A DNA stretch of 64,000 nt from Lasioglossum baleicum (Eukaryota; Arthropoda; Insecta; Hymenoptera; Halictidae). Below, one piece after another: positions 1 through 12,170 of the stretch. Position numbers and translations under genes: made by a program. The DNA is taken from assembly GCF_051020765.1 (NCBI RefSeq), contig NC_134944.1:7688001-7752000 (forward strand), written 5' to 3'. Numbering within the stretch: position 1 is the stretch's first letter; every line of letters starts with the position of its first letter. Below the pieces are notes generated by a model. The model saw only the letters and a program-made list of their open reading frames with translations, was not told the origin of the DNA and made no database searches.

Positions 1-6
1 AATACG

Positions 7-187
7 ATTTCTCAATGGAAGACTCTGTAGAATATTCAGAGATTCGAGTTGTCACTCTCAGACACATGATTAGTAAAATTGTGAAAGATTTTAAAATTGT
101 CAAACAATTATTAATTGTAAAAATAATAGTGTTTCTTTTACAATTTAAAATAGCATTTCTCAATGGAAGACTCTGTAGAATATTCAG
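7..187. repeat. Short direct duplication (~33 bp, 148 bp apart)
   Basis: The segment atttctcaatggaagactct and its continuation at 7-39 recurs at 155-187 almost unchanged. Two copies only; no coding content. Confidence 0.7.
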
Positions 188-772
188 TGATCCGAGGAAG
201 TGTAGTTTGAATGTTTATCGGTGTAAAGAAAAATTGATTAAAAGATACGAAGCTTGAGAATTTTGGCCAGGAAAAGCATGTTTCCAGTTGACTGTACCGG
301 TTCGGGATCGAACGGCGTGCAATAGGTTCGCATGCTTTTAATCGGAGTAAGAGAGCTCGGGTCGGGACGAGTCGTTCGAACGAATAACGAGGGCAGCTTG
401 TTAATTCCCGCAGGTAGGTGAGCAACGGTGAAAAACACCGGTAAACAATTCGCGATAAATCGCTGAATACGATCGCGAATCTCCTTTCCCGCGACTCTCG
501 GCGTCCTCGTTTAAGCCGCGCGTCGGCGTCGGTCGTTTAAAGCCGGCCATTCGTATTAATTATTCCCACGTCGGCCTGATTAACGAGCTCACCCGTGCAA
601 TTTGTAGTCACGCTCGCGACCGCTCTAATGATAATATAGCTCCCGAAGAGAGGGAGAGGGAGAGAAATGAGAAAAAGGCAAACGAGCGATGACTTCGTTG
701 GCGCCCAGACGCTATCGATCTCTCGGACTCTCGCACTGGACCGGACGATCAAACAGTTCATTAAGATTTTCA
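188..772. other. Unannotated unique DNA
   Basis: CpG-containing unique sequence from 188 to 772. I see no exon, transposon end or tandem repeat. Confidence 0.5.
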
Positions 773-1240
773 CAGTAAATCTACCACTGCCGATCAAATA
801 ACCGGTTTTATATTTCTCATTTCACAATTATTGCAATTATGAAGTTGCTTACATCGAAATTGATTCGATAAATTTCTTTATCCAAGCCAGAGTTGTGCTC
901 ATTCAATTGCATTGTAATTTTAATTACATAGTATTTTGTAATTGTACTCCAACTGCAATTACGAATTATATTGTAATTTAATTACAATGTATTTTATAAT
1001 TGTACTTCCACACACTTGCAATTACGAATTATATTGTAATTGAACTGAATGAAGATCTGATTTATAAATTGCAATATGACTGAATCAAAATGTAATTCGA
1101 TTAATTTGTAATTATAATTCCTGGAGTAATTCAATTGCAATTCTGCACTACTCTGATCCAAGCACATATTGCCATAAAAATTGCACAGGATCTAAATGAA
1201 TAGAATCTTGTGATTTTTGTGTTAACAATATTTAATATAT
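773..1240 (+). repeat. Dispersed AT-rich repeat, copy 1 (inverted relative at 4075-4285)
   Basis: The copy begins near ctaccactgccgatcaaata and ends near tccaagcacatattgccata plus an aaaattgcac stretch. The same ends, reverse complemented, occur at 4075-4285. This copy is longer because a motif such as tgtaattttaattacat has multiplied inside it (about 900-1130). Its class is unknown. Confidence 0.6.
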
Positions 1241-2250
1241 TGCAATTTATATAATTTAATATATAAATTATATAATGTTATATATTGCAATTTATAGATC
1301 TCTAAATGTGGTTTCAATTTCGTTTGAAACACATTTTTGTCAGATTAGTGGAACTGCCTGAAGAAACTAAAAAATGCTGAAAATAAATAAAATGTCGATT
1401 TCCACAAACAATCCAAAGATATTGTCGAAAAGAATTTCCATCACATTTTGCGTGTTTACTCCATGTATAATTCATTTCATTCGCGGAATGAAAGATTTTA
1501 AAATAAAGTCAAAATAGTTATTGTAGTATCGATCACTGAATTCCTTGATATATTTTCTTATATTCTTACATAGTGTCACATTAGTATTATATGTAGTATT
1601 ATAGTGTCGCACAGTACATATCACTAACTACCACAGGTGTTGCTTTTTTCCTTCGCGTCTTTCTCCTCGGGATCTACTCGGAAATTGAATTAATCCTCCC
1701 GAGATTATAAGAAAATCGTTGGGACTCGGCTTAATGGATTTCGCAGAACTCTTATTCGCTTCGAAAAAGTGGCACAAGCTTCCCGGTAAATATGTGTTGC
1801 GAGTTCATCGATTCTGCTTTCTCCCCGGTGCAAAAACGAGGAGAGTAAAAAGTGTTGTGAGGAAATTGAAGAGAAAAAAGCAGGAGAACAGAGTGGTAAA
1901 GGTAAAAATGGAATTTACAGGGTTGCGCCTACAGAAAATGGAGGAAAATGTAGTAATCTCCTGGGAGAGTTGTTGCAGCAACCCCCTGGGATCTTGAACG
2001 AATAAAAACAGAGAACACAAAAGAGCACGCTATGAATGAAATTGAAAATATGCTTGCAAAAAGCTGACTTTATTAGGAAAAAAAAAATATGTGGAAAGAA
2101 ACTTCTGCGGAGTGTTGTTGGAGGTGGGAAAATTTCAGCGCGCGTGAAAAGTTGCACGAGCGGAACATAAAGCTTGCATGATGAAAAATGGCGTGAAACT
2201 TGAAAGAAAGGGGTTTGTTAGGGAGTTAGAAAAATTTGGAAAAATCATGA
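1241..2250. other. Unannotated AT-rich DNA
   Basis: AT-rich intronic or flanking DNA with no supported exon, RNA gene or transposon end. Confidence 0.5.
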
Positions 2251-2254
2251 GAAA

Positions 2255-2790
2255 ATCAAAATAGCTTTCCTCTGTCGATTTGTGCAAGGAAAATTCGGAG
2301 AAATGGGGGAAAAGAAGCAGTTTTCTTCGGTCGAGATTGGTACAAGAAAAATTCCGGATCGAAAAAGAAAAGGTGCATTTCGAATGGGGGGAAATTTATA
2401 GAATTTAGAAAATAAAGCAGTTTTCTACAGTCAAGTGGTACAAGAAAAATTCTGGTTGGAAAAAGAAAAGGTGCATTACAAATGGGAAAATTTGAAAGAA
2501 ACGGGAAAATCTAGAATTTTTCTACAGTCGATTGGCAGAAGGAAAATTCCGTATCGAAAATGAAAAGGTGGATTGCAGATGAGAAAATTTGGGAAATAGG
2601 AAAAGTAAGCAGTTTTCTACAGTCCAGTGGCACAAGAAAAATTCCGGATCGAAAAAGAAAAGGTGCATTGCGAATGGGGGGGATGGGATTTAGAGAATTA
2701 GGAAAATAAAGCAGTTTTCCTCTGTCGATTGCCAGAAGGAAAATTCCGAATAAAAAAAGCTGCACAGCAAACGGGAAAATTCGCAGAAAA
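2255..2790. repeat. Minisatellite, ~100 bp monomer
   Basis: The unit contains gcagttttctacagtc, then ggtacaagaaaaattccgga, then aaaaagaaaaggtgcattgc. It repeats about five times, with phase marks near 2318, 2418, 2520, 2611 and 2713. Copies are diverged. Confidence 0.8.
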
Positions 2791-2821
2791 GTGCAGAGGA
2801 GGAAGACTGTAGGAGAGAAAT

Positions 2822-3256
2822 AATAATAATTATTATTATTTATTATGAACGGACCGAGGTCCATTTACACAAATCTTTACAATAGAACAAAGACTTAACA
2901 TAAATTACTAAGAAAGGACATGCATAAAAAAAAACTGTTGGTATAAAGATACTGATATTATAAGTTAATCCTGCGTAATTTTTTTTTGAACGTGTGTAAC
3001 GACCCATTAAAATAATCAATACTATTATATAGAGTGTTGGAGAGTTTGCAATAATTCTATTTTTAGGATTTATTAATCCATATGTGGATTTGCATTTAAG
3101 TGTTTGAAAACCTGCTCGAGGTCTCAAAGCACGTTCAGGTGCGTAAGAATTGATTTGCATAAGGAGAGAGGGACAATCTATATGGTTATTAATTAAATTA
3201 AAAATAAAGCTCTGGTCGGATACTGTTCTGCGAGCAGACAATGTTTCCAGGTTGAC
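2822..3256 (-). mobile_element. Truncated non-LTR retrotransposon (LINE) 3' end
   Basis: On the minus strand, residues encoded from about 3255 down to 3026 include LETLSARRTVSDQSFIFNL, then IDCPSLLMQINSYAPERALR and STYGLINPKNRIIANSP. This matches the general pattern of the C-terminus of Jockey/CR1-type LINE reverse-transcriptase proteins (a basic RR, then a FIFNLINN-type helix, then a CPSLL motif). It is followed by about 200 bp of 3' untranslated sequence and a (TAA)n-like tail at 2822-2845. No reverse-transcriptase core lies upstream, so it is a 5'-truncated dead copy. The clade is uncertain. Confidence 0.65.
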
Positions 3257-3553
3257 TATGTTTAACGAGTCAGAATGCGGACAATAAAATATCGAAAATA
3301 CGGCGGGCTGGGGCTGCGAAATGCGCAATTTCCGCAAGACGCAGCCGCATGAGAGCTGCAAGACTTCCTGCATCTTCTATACCTGTCGCCTCTCTCACTC
3401 TCTTTCCATTTAGAGAGGAGAAGAGAGAATGGTCGTTTAAAATATGACGCGCTGGCTGGTTTCCTTCCAGAAAATCTTTCACGCCCGCCGGCGTGTGTAC
3501 AGGGTCGTATTTTTCTTGGAGGGACATTACTTAGCATCGTGGTGTCTGCGCAC

Positions 3554-3592
3554 GGGACCGGGCGGCGGGTCGGGTCGGGGCGGGTTTATATA
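3554..3592 (+). promoter_or_regulatory. G-quadruplex motif abutting a TATA-like box
   Basis: Six G-tracts of 3-4 lie at 3554-3584 with loops of 1-4 nt, including a GC-box-like ggggcggg. They run directly into tttatata at 3585-3592. This is the layout of a core promoter, but no transcript start or exon can be shown downstream. Confidence 0.35.
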
Positions 3593-4074
3593 CCGCTATG
3601 TAGCGGTGTAAACATACCGGGGAGGCGGATCGATTTATGCAGCTAAGTAAGTGCATTTTTATGCACCGTTTCACAGCCGAGACGAGCAGCCTTGCAACGA
3701 GTCACTTCGTTTAACGAACGACCTATATAGCCGACGCTCGCGCGCACCTCCCTCGCCCTGAAACTCGCCGTACCCGCGCGCCGCACCGTGTCAAATCGAT
3801 TCATTCGAGAATTCGACGTACTCTCGCACCCCCGGGAACCTACTCCCACACATTAACATCCTCGAGACACACTTGATAAATCTCCGCGATCCGCATTCTA
3901 TTCCTTCGACGACGGGCCGGCCATCCGATTGGAATTCTCCACGATTTCGACCAATCTACAGTTACGCACGCAATTGATCACTGGATTGTTGATTTTATGC
4001 ATTTATGACGAAAATTGACGCGTTCAATTTGAAGCAGTGAACGAATTAAGAAGATTTAAGGACATCGGTGTATT

Positions 4075-4285
4075 AATTTCAGCTTGATAGGATGATTAAC
4101 ACTAAATCTTTGCAAAAACGACCAGGCTCTATTTATTTAGATTTTCTGCAATTTTTACAACAATATGTGCTTGGATACAGAATTTTATCGAATCAATATT
4201 CACGTAAGCAGCTTCATAATTTCAATAATTATGAAATGAAAAATATAAAACCGATCATCTGACCGGCAGTGGTAGGTTTAGTGCT
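4075..4285 (-). repeat. Dispersed AT-rich repeat, copy 2 (inverted)
   Basis: The reverse complement of this stretch aligns with both ends of 773-1240: ccactgccggtcagatgatc, the segment cataattattgaaattatga and tccaagcacatattgttgta. It lacks the internal expansion seen in copy 1. Confidence 0.6.
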
Positions 4286-5385
4286 AAAAGACGAATACAA
4301 TTTTTATTCGGCTCCTCTGTGTCCTGCTGTCAATGCAAACATTTTTCAGTTTGCATGAAGATCGCGCACTTCAACCCCTTGCCCTACGATTTATTTTACG
4401 GTTTTAGTGATCAGAACTTTAATATAGTTCGTATAATTTCCTTCAATAGCTGTATTATAGCAAAACCAAAGTAGAATTCGATTTTTTAAGTTGTTTAAAG
4501 GAAATTAGTAGCATACATAATTATTTAGACTCTGTTCAGAATCTTCATCATGAGTCAGACATGATATTGTAGGGGATGCGGTTAAATCAGAATAACTTGT
4601 TTATGAATGGACCAAACGAGTTCAATTTCTCTGTAATGCTCGAAGGATTAGTTTAGTAAATGACGTCTAATAATCAGGTTGAAAAAATGCAATTTGATGT
4701 GTTTTGTAAACTCGTATACATTATATACGTTCTGAAAATTTCATTGAAATTGGTTAATTGGTTTACGAATTATAAACGATCAAACGTGGTGAAAATTGCA
4801 ATTTTTCTTAATTTACACTTTTGACGAAGACGTCGTCCAAGAATCTTTTCTAAGCTTCATTTTATACTTAATAACCAGCCGAATGATTAATTTCTACTAG
4901 AAAATTTTTAGAACATCAGCTGTTGAAAGTTGTGAGCTAATCGTCAGCAGATGTGTTGGGTAAAATACAATTTTTGTCTAAATGAGAAAATAAAAAATTA
5001 TTTTTCGAACACAGACGCGATGTAATTGGAATTGCTGGTACAGTGAAATCGCGGTAAACGAGTTCTTTGATTGGGAAATACCGGCAGGAGTATGATCGAT
5101 GTATAGCAGGTAATGCGAGATAATGAATATCGCACCGAATCTATCATATAAAATTGTTTGTCGTCGAGTGAGAGTCTTTTATCGTCGATTTATCGTGCCA
5201 GCGTCGTCGTAGCGCGTGGCCTTTGTGAGCTTCGGGTTTAATACCCCGTTTAATTAGCGCGTTACATATTTCCGCTGCGTTTAATTAAATATATTTATTC
5301 GTTGCGCGATTCTGTCGGGAAAGGTGGTGGAATGATAAAATCGCGACAACGGAATTCGAAATTGCATTCTAGGCGATTAACACTA
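4286..5385. other. Unannotated AT-rich DNA
   Basis: Unique AT-rich DNA. The interval holds no exon with usable splice sites and no recognisable transposon. Confidence 0.5.
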
Positions 5386-5469
5386 AACTGCTGGTCACGA
5401 GATCGGTTTCAAATTTTGCAACTCATTATCATGATTAATGATTCTATAAATTAGCCTGACCACGCATAA

Positions 5470-6270
5470 TAAAAATTCTGCACAGTTCATATAAATTTTA
5501 CCTGGTCATTTTCGTAATTCAAAACATATCAATGGCTCTCTTAATAAAAATTTCACAATATGTACGACATGAAAATAATGGTGCAAAATTTATGTAAATT
5601 TAATCCTGTCATTGTCATAATTTAAAACATATGAATGGCTCTCAATAACAATTTCATGTCATAGAAATATCATATAGAAATATTATATAAAACGTTATAA
5701 AAATTGTGCAAAATCTACATAAACGTAATCTTGTCATTCTCATAATTCAAAACACATCAGTGGTCCTTAAAAAAACGTCATGATATACAAATCTGATATC
5801 AAAATAAAAATTGTGCAAAATCCACATAATGTCATTTTCATAATTTAAAATATACCGGTGACTCTTAAACAAAATTTCATTTCATATAAATATGCATAAA
5901 AATGTCATATAAATCGTTATAAAAATTTTGCAAAATCTACATAAACGTGATCTTGTCATTCTCATAATTCAAAACACAATAGAGTGGTCCTTAAAAATAC
6001 GTCATGATATACAAATCTGATATCAAAATAAAAATTGTGCAAAATCCACATAATGTCATTTTCATAATTTAAAATATACCGGTGACTCTTAAACAAAATT
6101 TCATTTCATATAAATATGCATAAAAATGTCATATAAATCGTTATAAAAATTTTGCAAAATCTACATAAACGTGATCTTGTCATTCTCATAATTAAAAACA
6201 CATCAACAATATATAGATCTCGCATCAAAATAAAATTAGTGTAAAATCTGTAAAATGTCATTTTCATAAT
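5470..6270. repeat. Tandem array, ~112 bp monomer and ~224 bp dimer
   Basis: Phase marks (gcaaaat/gcacag) fall at 5480, 5583, 5708, 5815, 5930, 6039 and 6154. In the last five marks the spacings alternate 107/115/109/115. The two half-units differ consistently: cttgtcattctcataattca in one and aatgtcattttcataattta in the other. This is therefore a dimeric higher-order repeat. Confidence 0.85.
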
Positions 6271-7452
6271 TTAAAATATTGGCTGTAAACGCTCGGTAGG
6301 TAACGTTAATCGAGACTCGTCTATCGAGAAACGATATCAATTACTTGTAAGGCGCTCTCGCGATTCTCGGGCAAGTGAAACCCATTGTTGCCCATTTTTG
6401 CCCATTTTTGCCATTGCAAAAATTCGTCCGATTCCGCGACGTACAAAGCCGGTTAAGCGGAAGTGGTGGTCGATACAGCATCGCGCGTTGCATCCTCACT
6501 AAGTAAGTGCCAGTTAACGTTTGCATGTGTGCGCACCGGAAACGGAGAGGAGCTGGTTCGATTTGGGAAACGCAAAGCCGGTAATCATCGGAGCCGCAAA
6601 CCGTCATAATCGCGTGTCGATTGCCGATGCTCCTGAACGGAATTCCGGAATTCGCTGGACCGGTACAGGCTCGAGACGATCTCCTTTGCCTAGTCCAGGC
6701 TTTAATCACCGTGGCCCTTAATTATCTTGGACAGGAAATTAATTGGGAGTCGGGAAAAATGAGGAACCCGGTGGGAAATACTTCTGCAATTGGATAAAGA
6801 CCCAGGAGTGGGGAGAGGAGTTTTAAACAGGGACCAAAAATAACAATTATTATAAAATTTTCTACGATGAAAATCATTAATAAAAAGTTATATAATGTAC
6901 ACAAAACATAAAGAGAAAAATTCGACGAACAGAATGATTTAAAAATATCGATTTTTATACTTTTTGGTTAAAAGTAACAATTATTAGTGTCCAAAAAATT
7001 GAATCCTCCTCGATAACTGTTATCGATGTAGGAAAACTGTTTCGCTTGCTCGAAGCAGTTAGAAAGAGAAATGTATTTCTATCGCTTATAAGTTATCGAT
7101 GTGATCGAATTTATTTTCACTTGTTCACGATAATCATTGATGAGAAAATTCATTTTCGTTGCTTCTTTATTGAGTTGTCTACTATTTTTCGGATGGAGCA
7201 AGCCTGTGAAATTCATTGCGGTTTCGTGCAACAAGACAAGTCAACAGACCATAAGAACAATACAAAATCGTTTGTTTGTCACATTAAATTTTGATTGTAG
7301 CGATTAATTTTACAAATAAAAAATTTATGAAATAATTGACTGTCTACCATTCGAAAGTTGTACTTTTAATAATAACTATTACAAATTGCCTCCATCAATA
7401 AAACTGTTATAAGCAATCGAAATGAACTTCCCTCATTGATAACTGTTATCAG
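6271..7452. other. Unannotated DNA
   Basis: The first part (6290-6720) is CpG-richer unique DNA; the rest is AT-rich. Nothing coding can be supported. Confidence 0.45.
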
Positions 7453-7653
7453 TAGACTGCGGATCTTTATGCATTTATAAAGAAACTGGTTGGGTAAAAT
7501 ATAAAACAGCAAAACATTTAAAAAATTCAAAAGTGTTGTATTGTTACTTTTAATATAACAAACTCGTTATGCGATGAAATCAATTTTCATGTTATTCCTG
7601 CTGCCCACAATCAACGCGACACACTATTATTTTGCATAAAGATCCGCAGTCTA
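7453..7653. mobile_element. MITE family M1, complete copy (201 bp)
   Basis: Terminal inverted repeats are TAGACTGCGGATCTTTATGC at the left and its reverse complement at 7634-7653. TA at both outer ends suits a Tc1/mariner-type TA target. It has no coding capacity. Relatives occur at 21873, 32288, 36065, 45882, 57346 and as fragments elsewhere. Confidence 0.8.
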
Positions 7654-8829
7654 ATTATAAAAGACTAAATATAAAATTACTCGAATTGATTAATGGCAAT
7701 ATTGAAATTATACAGCCGAATAAAACAGTAGGAGATGAATACGTCTCTTCTGCAACAGAAGCTACCAAATTTTCTTCTCGATGGTGGAAACGTACCAGTG
7801 TACGCACCAGGTTTCACGTAACAGAATTAATTAATGGCAATATTGAAATATAGTGTGATACGCGTACGCGAACAAATGAATTTAGCCACGTCCCAAAAGT
7901 AGTTCTTCCGCAGGAAAACAGCGTCAGCTCGACAAAACGCGAGCGCAGGGCAAGCTCGAGCTTATGGCAGCCGAGCTGCGTGCGTGCACGCGTAATTACT
8001 AGGTTCTTGGCTGACATAGTTGGCTCTCTTTGCCTGTGATTCGCCGTTGGGATCGGCAGCACGCATAATTAACGCGATACGGAACACAAGACCCGGTGCC
8101 TGTATTTCGGAATAGTGGATCGTTTGAAATATGCAGTGGACGCCGCAAGCCCCTCTGCAATTAGTCAGCCTGTAATCTCATCTCGGGCTGTTGCGGAGAC
8201 AACACTACTGTTACGGTCCCCTAATTTCGCCTAATTTCGATTCGAGAATTTCGATCACTCTCGCGCCCGCGCGTCGAACACCGTATCTCTCGTTTTCCAC
8301 CGCATCTTTATTCCCCATTCTCTTTATTTGATATTCCCGGTCGGTCGACTGTCAGCGATCGTGTTTGCGGCTGACGAGGGAAATCCGCCAGATGTTGAAT
8401 TAGTTTCGAAACAATAATAGTCGCGCGAAGCTATAAGGCTCGACCTATCACAGCGTAACAGCGAACACGTTAACGACGAATTAATCGAAACACTTTCCAG
8501 CTGAGCTGTTGACAGTACTGCCCCTGGCAGCAACCTGCTCTCCCGATCAATATCGTCGACGGAATTTCCACGTTAACCAGAACTGCTGCTCGAGTCCACG
8601 TAATTTTTTGGAATTTTTTTCTGAGATAAATGCCAAATCGATCACGTTTTGCAGGCACCATCGTCGATTTTGTTCTAAATTAAATATGTTACGGTCCATG
8701 TGAAATTAGGGGGGGTTTGAGTCATCATTTTGTCGGTTTCGAATTTGTCTAGAAATGGCAGGCTTGCGAGAATTTCAATTTTTTCGCCAATATGTTCAAA
8801 AATTTTTATCCTTTTGAGGAGTGGAACAA
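7654..8829. other. Unannotated DNA
   Basis: A 20 bp word attaatggcaatattgaaat occurs twice (near 7692 and 7830). The remaining stretch is CpG-rich unique DNA with no supported gene. Confidence 0.45.
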
Positions 8830-9901
8830 GTCGCAAGCAGTGTTGGGCATTAATCGATTAAAATTTTAATCGTGATTGATTGATTAATGTATACGATTAA
8901 AACAAGAAATCGTCGAATAAATCGGCGATTGATTCAATCGATTGATGAAGAGTTAATCGTCAATCGTTGATTAAATGAAGAAATCGTCGAATAAATCGGC
9001 GATTGATTCAATCGATTGATGAAGTTAATCGTCAATCGTTGATTACATGAAGAAATCGTCGAATAAATCGGCGATTGATTCAATCGATTGATGAAGAGTT
9101 AATCGTCAATCGTTGATTAAATGAAGAAATCGTCGAATAAATCGGCGATTGATTCAATCGATTGATGAAGTTAATCGTCAATCGTTGATTAAATGAAGAA
9201 ATCGTCGAATAAATCGGCGATTGATTCAATCGATTGATGAAGAGTTAATCGTCAATCGTTGATTAAATGAAGAAATCGTCGAATAAATCGGCGATTGATT
9301 CAATCGATTGATGAAGAGTTAATCGTCAATCGTTGATTAAATGAAGAAATCGTCGAATAAATCGGCGAATAAATCGGCGATTGATTCAATCGATTGATGA
9401 AGAGTTAATCGTCAATCGTTGATTAAATGAAGAAATCGTCGAATAAATCGGCGATTGATTCAATCGATTGATGAAGTTAATCGTCAATCGTTGATTAAAT
9501 GAAGAAATCGTCGAATAAATCGGCGATTGATTCAATTGATTAATTTAATCGTCGATCGTTGATTAAAAAAAGGAATCGTCGAAAACAAACATAAAAGCAC
9601 GTAAACAGAATTTGTATTATGGACCAAATGACAATACACCTAAACACAGTTTACATTTTTTTCAGTATTCATACAGTACCGATTACGTATTTCATCTCGA
9701 AATTTCAGCAATAATCATTAAACAATTATCCGATTGACGATTAATAATCGTTAATCGCAATTAACGACTAAAGTAGAAATTTAATCGTTAACCGCAATTA
9801 ACGACCAAACTAGGAGATCAATTGTTAGTTGCGATTAACGATTGAAGTAGAAATTTAGTCGTCAATCGTTGATTAATTTTTTGCCCAACACTGGTCGCAA
9901 C
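8830..9901. mobile_element. Non-autonomous hAT-type element with 8 bp target duplication
   Basis: Inverted ends CAGTGTTGGGCA (from 8838) and TGCCCAACACTG (to 9893) have hAT character. They are flanked by gtcgcaag (8830-8837) and gtcgcaac (9894-9901), an 8 bp target-site duplication with one mismatch. The interior carries about 8 tandem copies (8906-9560) of a 71-74 bp unit rich in self-complementary words such as tcaatcgattga and ttaatcgattaa, followed by more diverged half-copies. No transposase is encoded. Confidence 0.88.
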
Positions 9902-11623
9902 GAAAAAAAAACTGTTGACCTCTCGCCTTGAGATTAATTTGGTAGTTTGCTCATAGTAATTTTTATTTTTTCATTTATTAAAGCGAGATAATTAAAGCGC
10001 CCATTAAAAATTATTACAAGCCGCAGAATAGGTGTGTTTTGAAGTAACCCGCTCGTTAAACGGAGTGTGTTAGTTCCGAGAGCGGTTTAATTAACAAAAC
10101 TAATTTAAGCGTCCAGCAAAGGAAAAGCTCTGGGAGAATTGGATAGCGGTCGGAAATGTAGTTCGTTGAAATGGGGTTTGCTGGTTCGATTTTCGAAAAA
10201 GCCTGTGGCGACGGTTACTCGATTTGATCGCGTTTTGAAATTCTCTGGAGTCCGGGGGCAGAAAAGGGACGATCTATCAATGTTCCCGCAAGGAGAAGCT
10301 GATCAACCGGAAAGCCGCTGCCACGAGACGCGCTATCGATCCATGTTCAGGTTAATACTGGCATTAGCTAAAATAAAATTTATCGAGGAAAGGGCCGCCG
10401 CGGTAGAATCATTTTCCGATAACGCTCGGCCCTGAACCTTCCCGTGGAATATTTACGCGGCTGTTTTCTTCTCGATCATGCTCCACGCTTTCAGGGACAA
10501 GCGCCGGTGGACATTGAAACTGCGCTGCTTCATCGATATCTTTTTATTTAAAGATATTTCACACTGGAACTAGCAAGCTACAATTTTTCCTTACCGAACC
10601 GGGAAACGTATCTCCACGAAACTTTACACACACTTTCTCACAGGTCCAAATTGTATTTTCAAATTTTTTCACATCGGTATCATCAAAATTATAATTGTTA
10701 TTAAATATTATTCAGTGGTCATTCACTGGTTATTCACGTCTCCTTCTTCGGGGAATAACTATCACAATTTCGACGATAGCGGGATAGGAAAAATCATGGA
10801 CGCGGGCCAAAGGTGCCCAAATATTTCCACAAAGTTTCCCAGGGCTGTGTCTATCGGGCCCCGCACGAAAAATTCCCGAGTCCCACTAGGCGCCGCAGTA
10901 GTATAGGTCCGCGTGTGGTCAGACCGTACGGTGAAGCTTGTCTGCTTTATCACGATTTTTCAAGGGTTTCCGACAATCCGAGAAAAAAATGTTTCCCACA
11001 AAAGTTGTACAGTATTTGAACATCTACAAACATCTGTATATAAAATTTCGAAAAGAAATTTTTTCGGACAGAAAATGAAGATCATTTTGATTTTTTAAAT
11101 ATTAAGATGCATTTTGGATTTCGTGATATAGTATTCTATCTGGTGGGGTAAGACGAATTCAACAATCTGCTATATCATGTCCACGAGTCCATAAATAACG
11201 CTAAAATATTATTTTCTGAAATCCACCAGAAGATCGCCACTTGTTGCTGAATTATGCGAGCGTTCGCCCGATGGGAGACGATATGGACACCGTTATTTAA
11301 ACTCCGCGCGTCCTAGAAAACAATAGTCCGATAAATGCTCGAGGAATCTAGTCTCGGATACTGTGCGATGGTTCGTTGTTTGACACATTGTGTACAGGGC
11401 TCCGTACAAGAACGTTTGCGCAAGTTTTGAGGAACCGGAGAGGGCTTAGGAACATTTTCCTAAGTTTCCCCGAATAACGCTCGACGACCGAAAGTTTTCG
11501 CAGCAAGAGCTTCCCGGCTACCTTCGTGCACCTATACCTCGCCGCTCCAGACGACACGAAAGCGTAATTTCACTTGGAAACGTTCGCAAACAAGTTTACA
11601 GAGCCTCGAGGGCCGATGACGAT
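9902..11623. other. Unannotated DNA
   Basis: Mixed-composition unique DNA. No exon was found here ending in the lone G that the first visible calcineurin exon requires. Confidence 0.45.
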
Positions 11624-11658
11624 GCTCGCTCGCTCGCTCGCTCGCTCGCTCGCTCGCT
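11624..11658. repeat. (GCTC)n microsatellite
   Basis: About eight perfect copies of the tetranucleotide gctc. Confidence 0.95.
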
Positions 11659-11734
11659 TGCCTATTAATCGCGCTCAGCTAATTTCCCGAGATCGACCTT
11701 GAGCCCCCATGGCGATCTACTTTTCATGCAGATC

Positions 11735-12170
11735 GTAGATCCATTGGTCACACCGATATCCCTGATGTAACATTTTATCCATTCAAATACGAAATTCAGT
11801 AATTAATCGACAATTTTGATACTTCGGGTCTGGATCGACCCGGGCACCGCCGCCGAAGGGTTAGAAATATTCGTTGGAAAGTAGAAAGCAATGACAGCGA
11901 AACTGGTCGACCTGCAATTTTACTTGGGAAGCTCTGAGTCGACAAAATGAAATTTGATCTTTAGAATTGTAATGCTTTAGTAATAAATAATAATTTATGA
12001 TACTATATATAAATAATAATAAACTAAAATTGTAGATCCATTGGTCACGCCGATATCCCTGATGTAACATTTTATCCATTCAAATACGAAATTCAGTAAT
12101 TAATCGACGATTTTGATACTTCGGGTCTGGATCGACCCGGGCACCGCCGTCGAAGGGTTAGAAATATTCG
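11735..12170. repeat. Pair of 139 bp direct repeats
   Basis: 11735-11873 and 12032-12170 are equal in length and differ at about three positions. Both include gtagatccattggtcac and the CpG-rich core tctggatcgacccgggcacc. They are separated by 158 bp of unrelated AT-rich sequence. Near-identity implies a recent duplication. Confidence 0.9.

Noticed and set aside
6341..6721. Opposed open frames of 122 and 66 codons
   Set aside because: CpG-rich unique DNA without recognisable protein similarity or splice logic linking to calcineurin.
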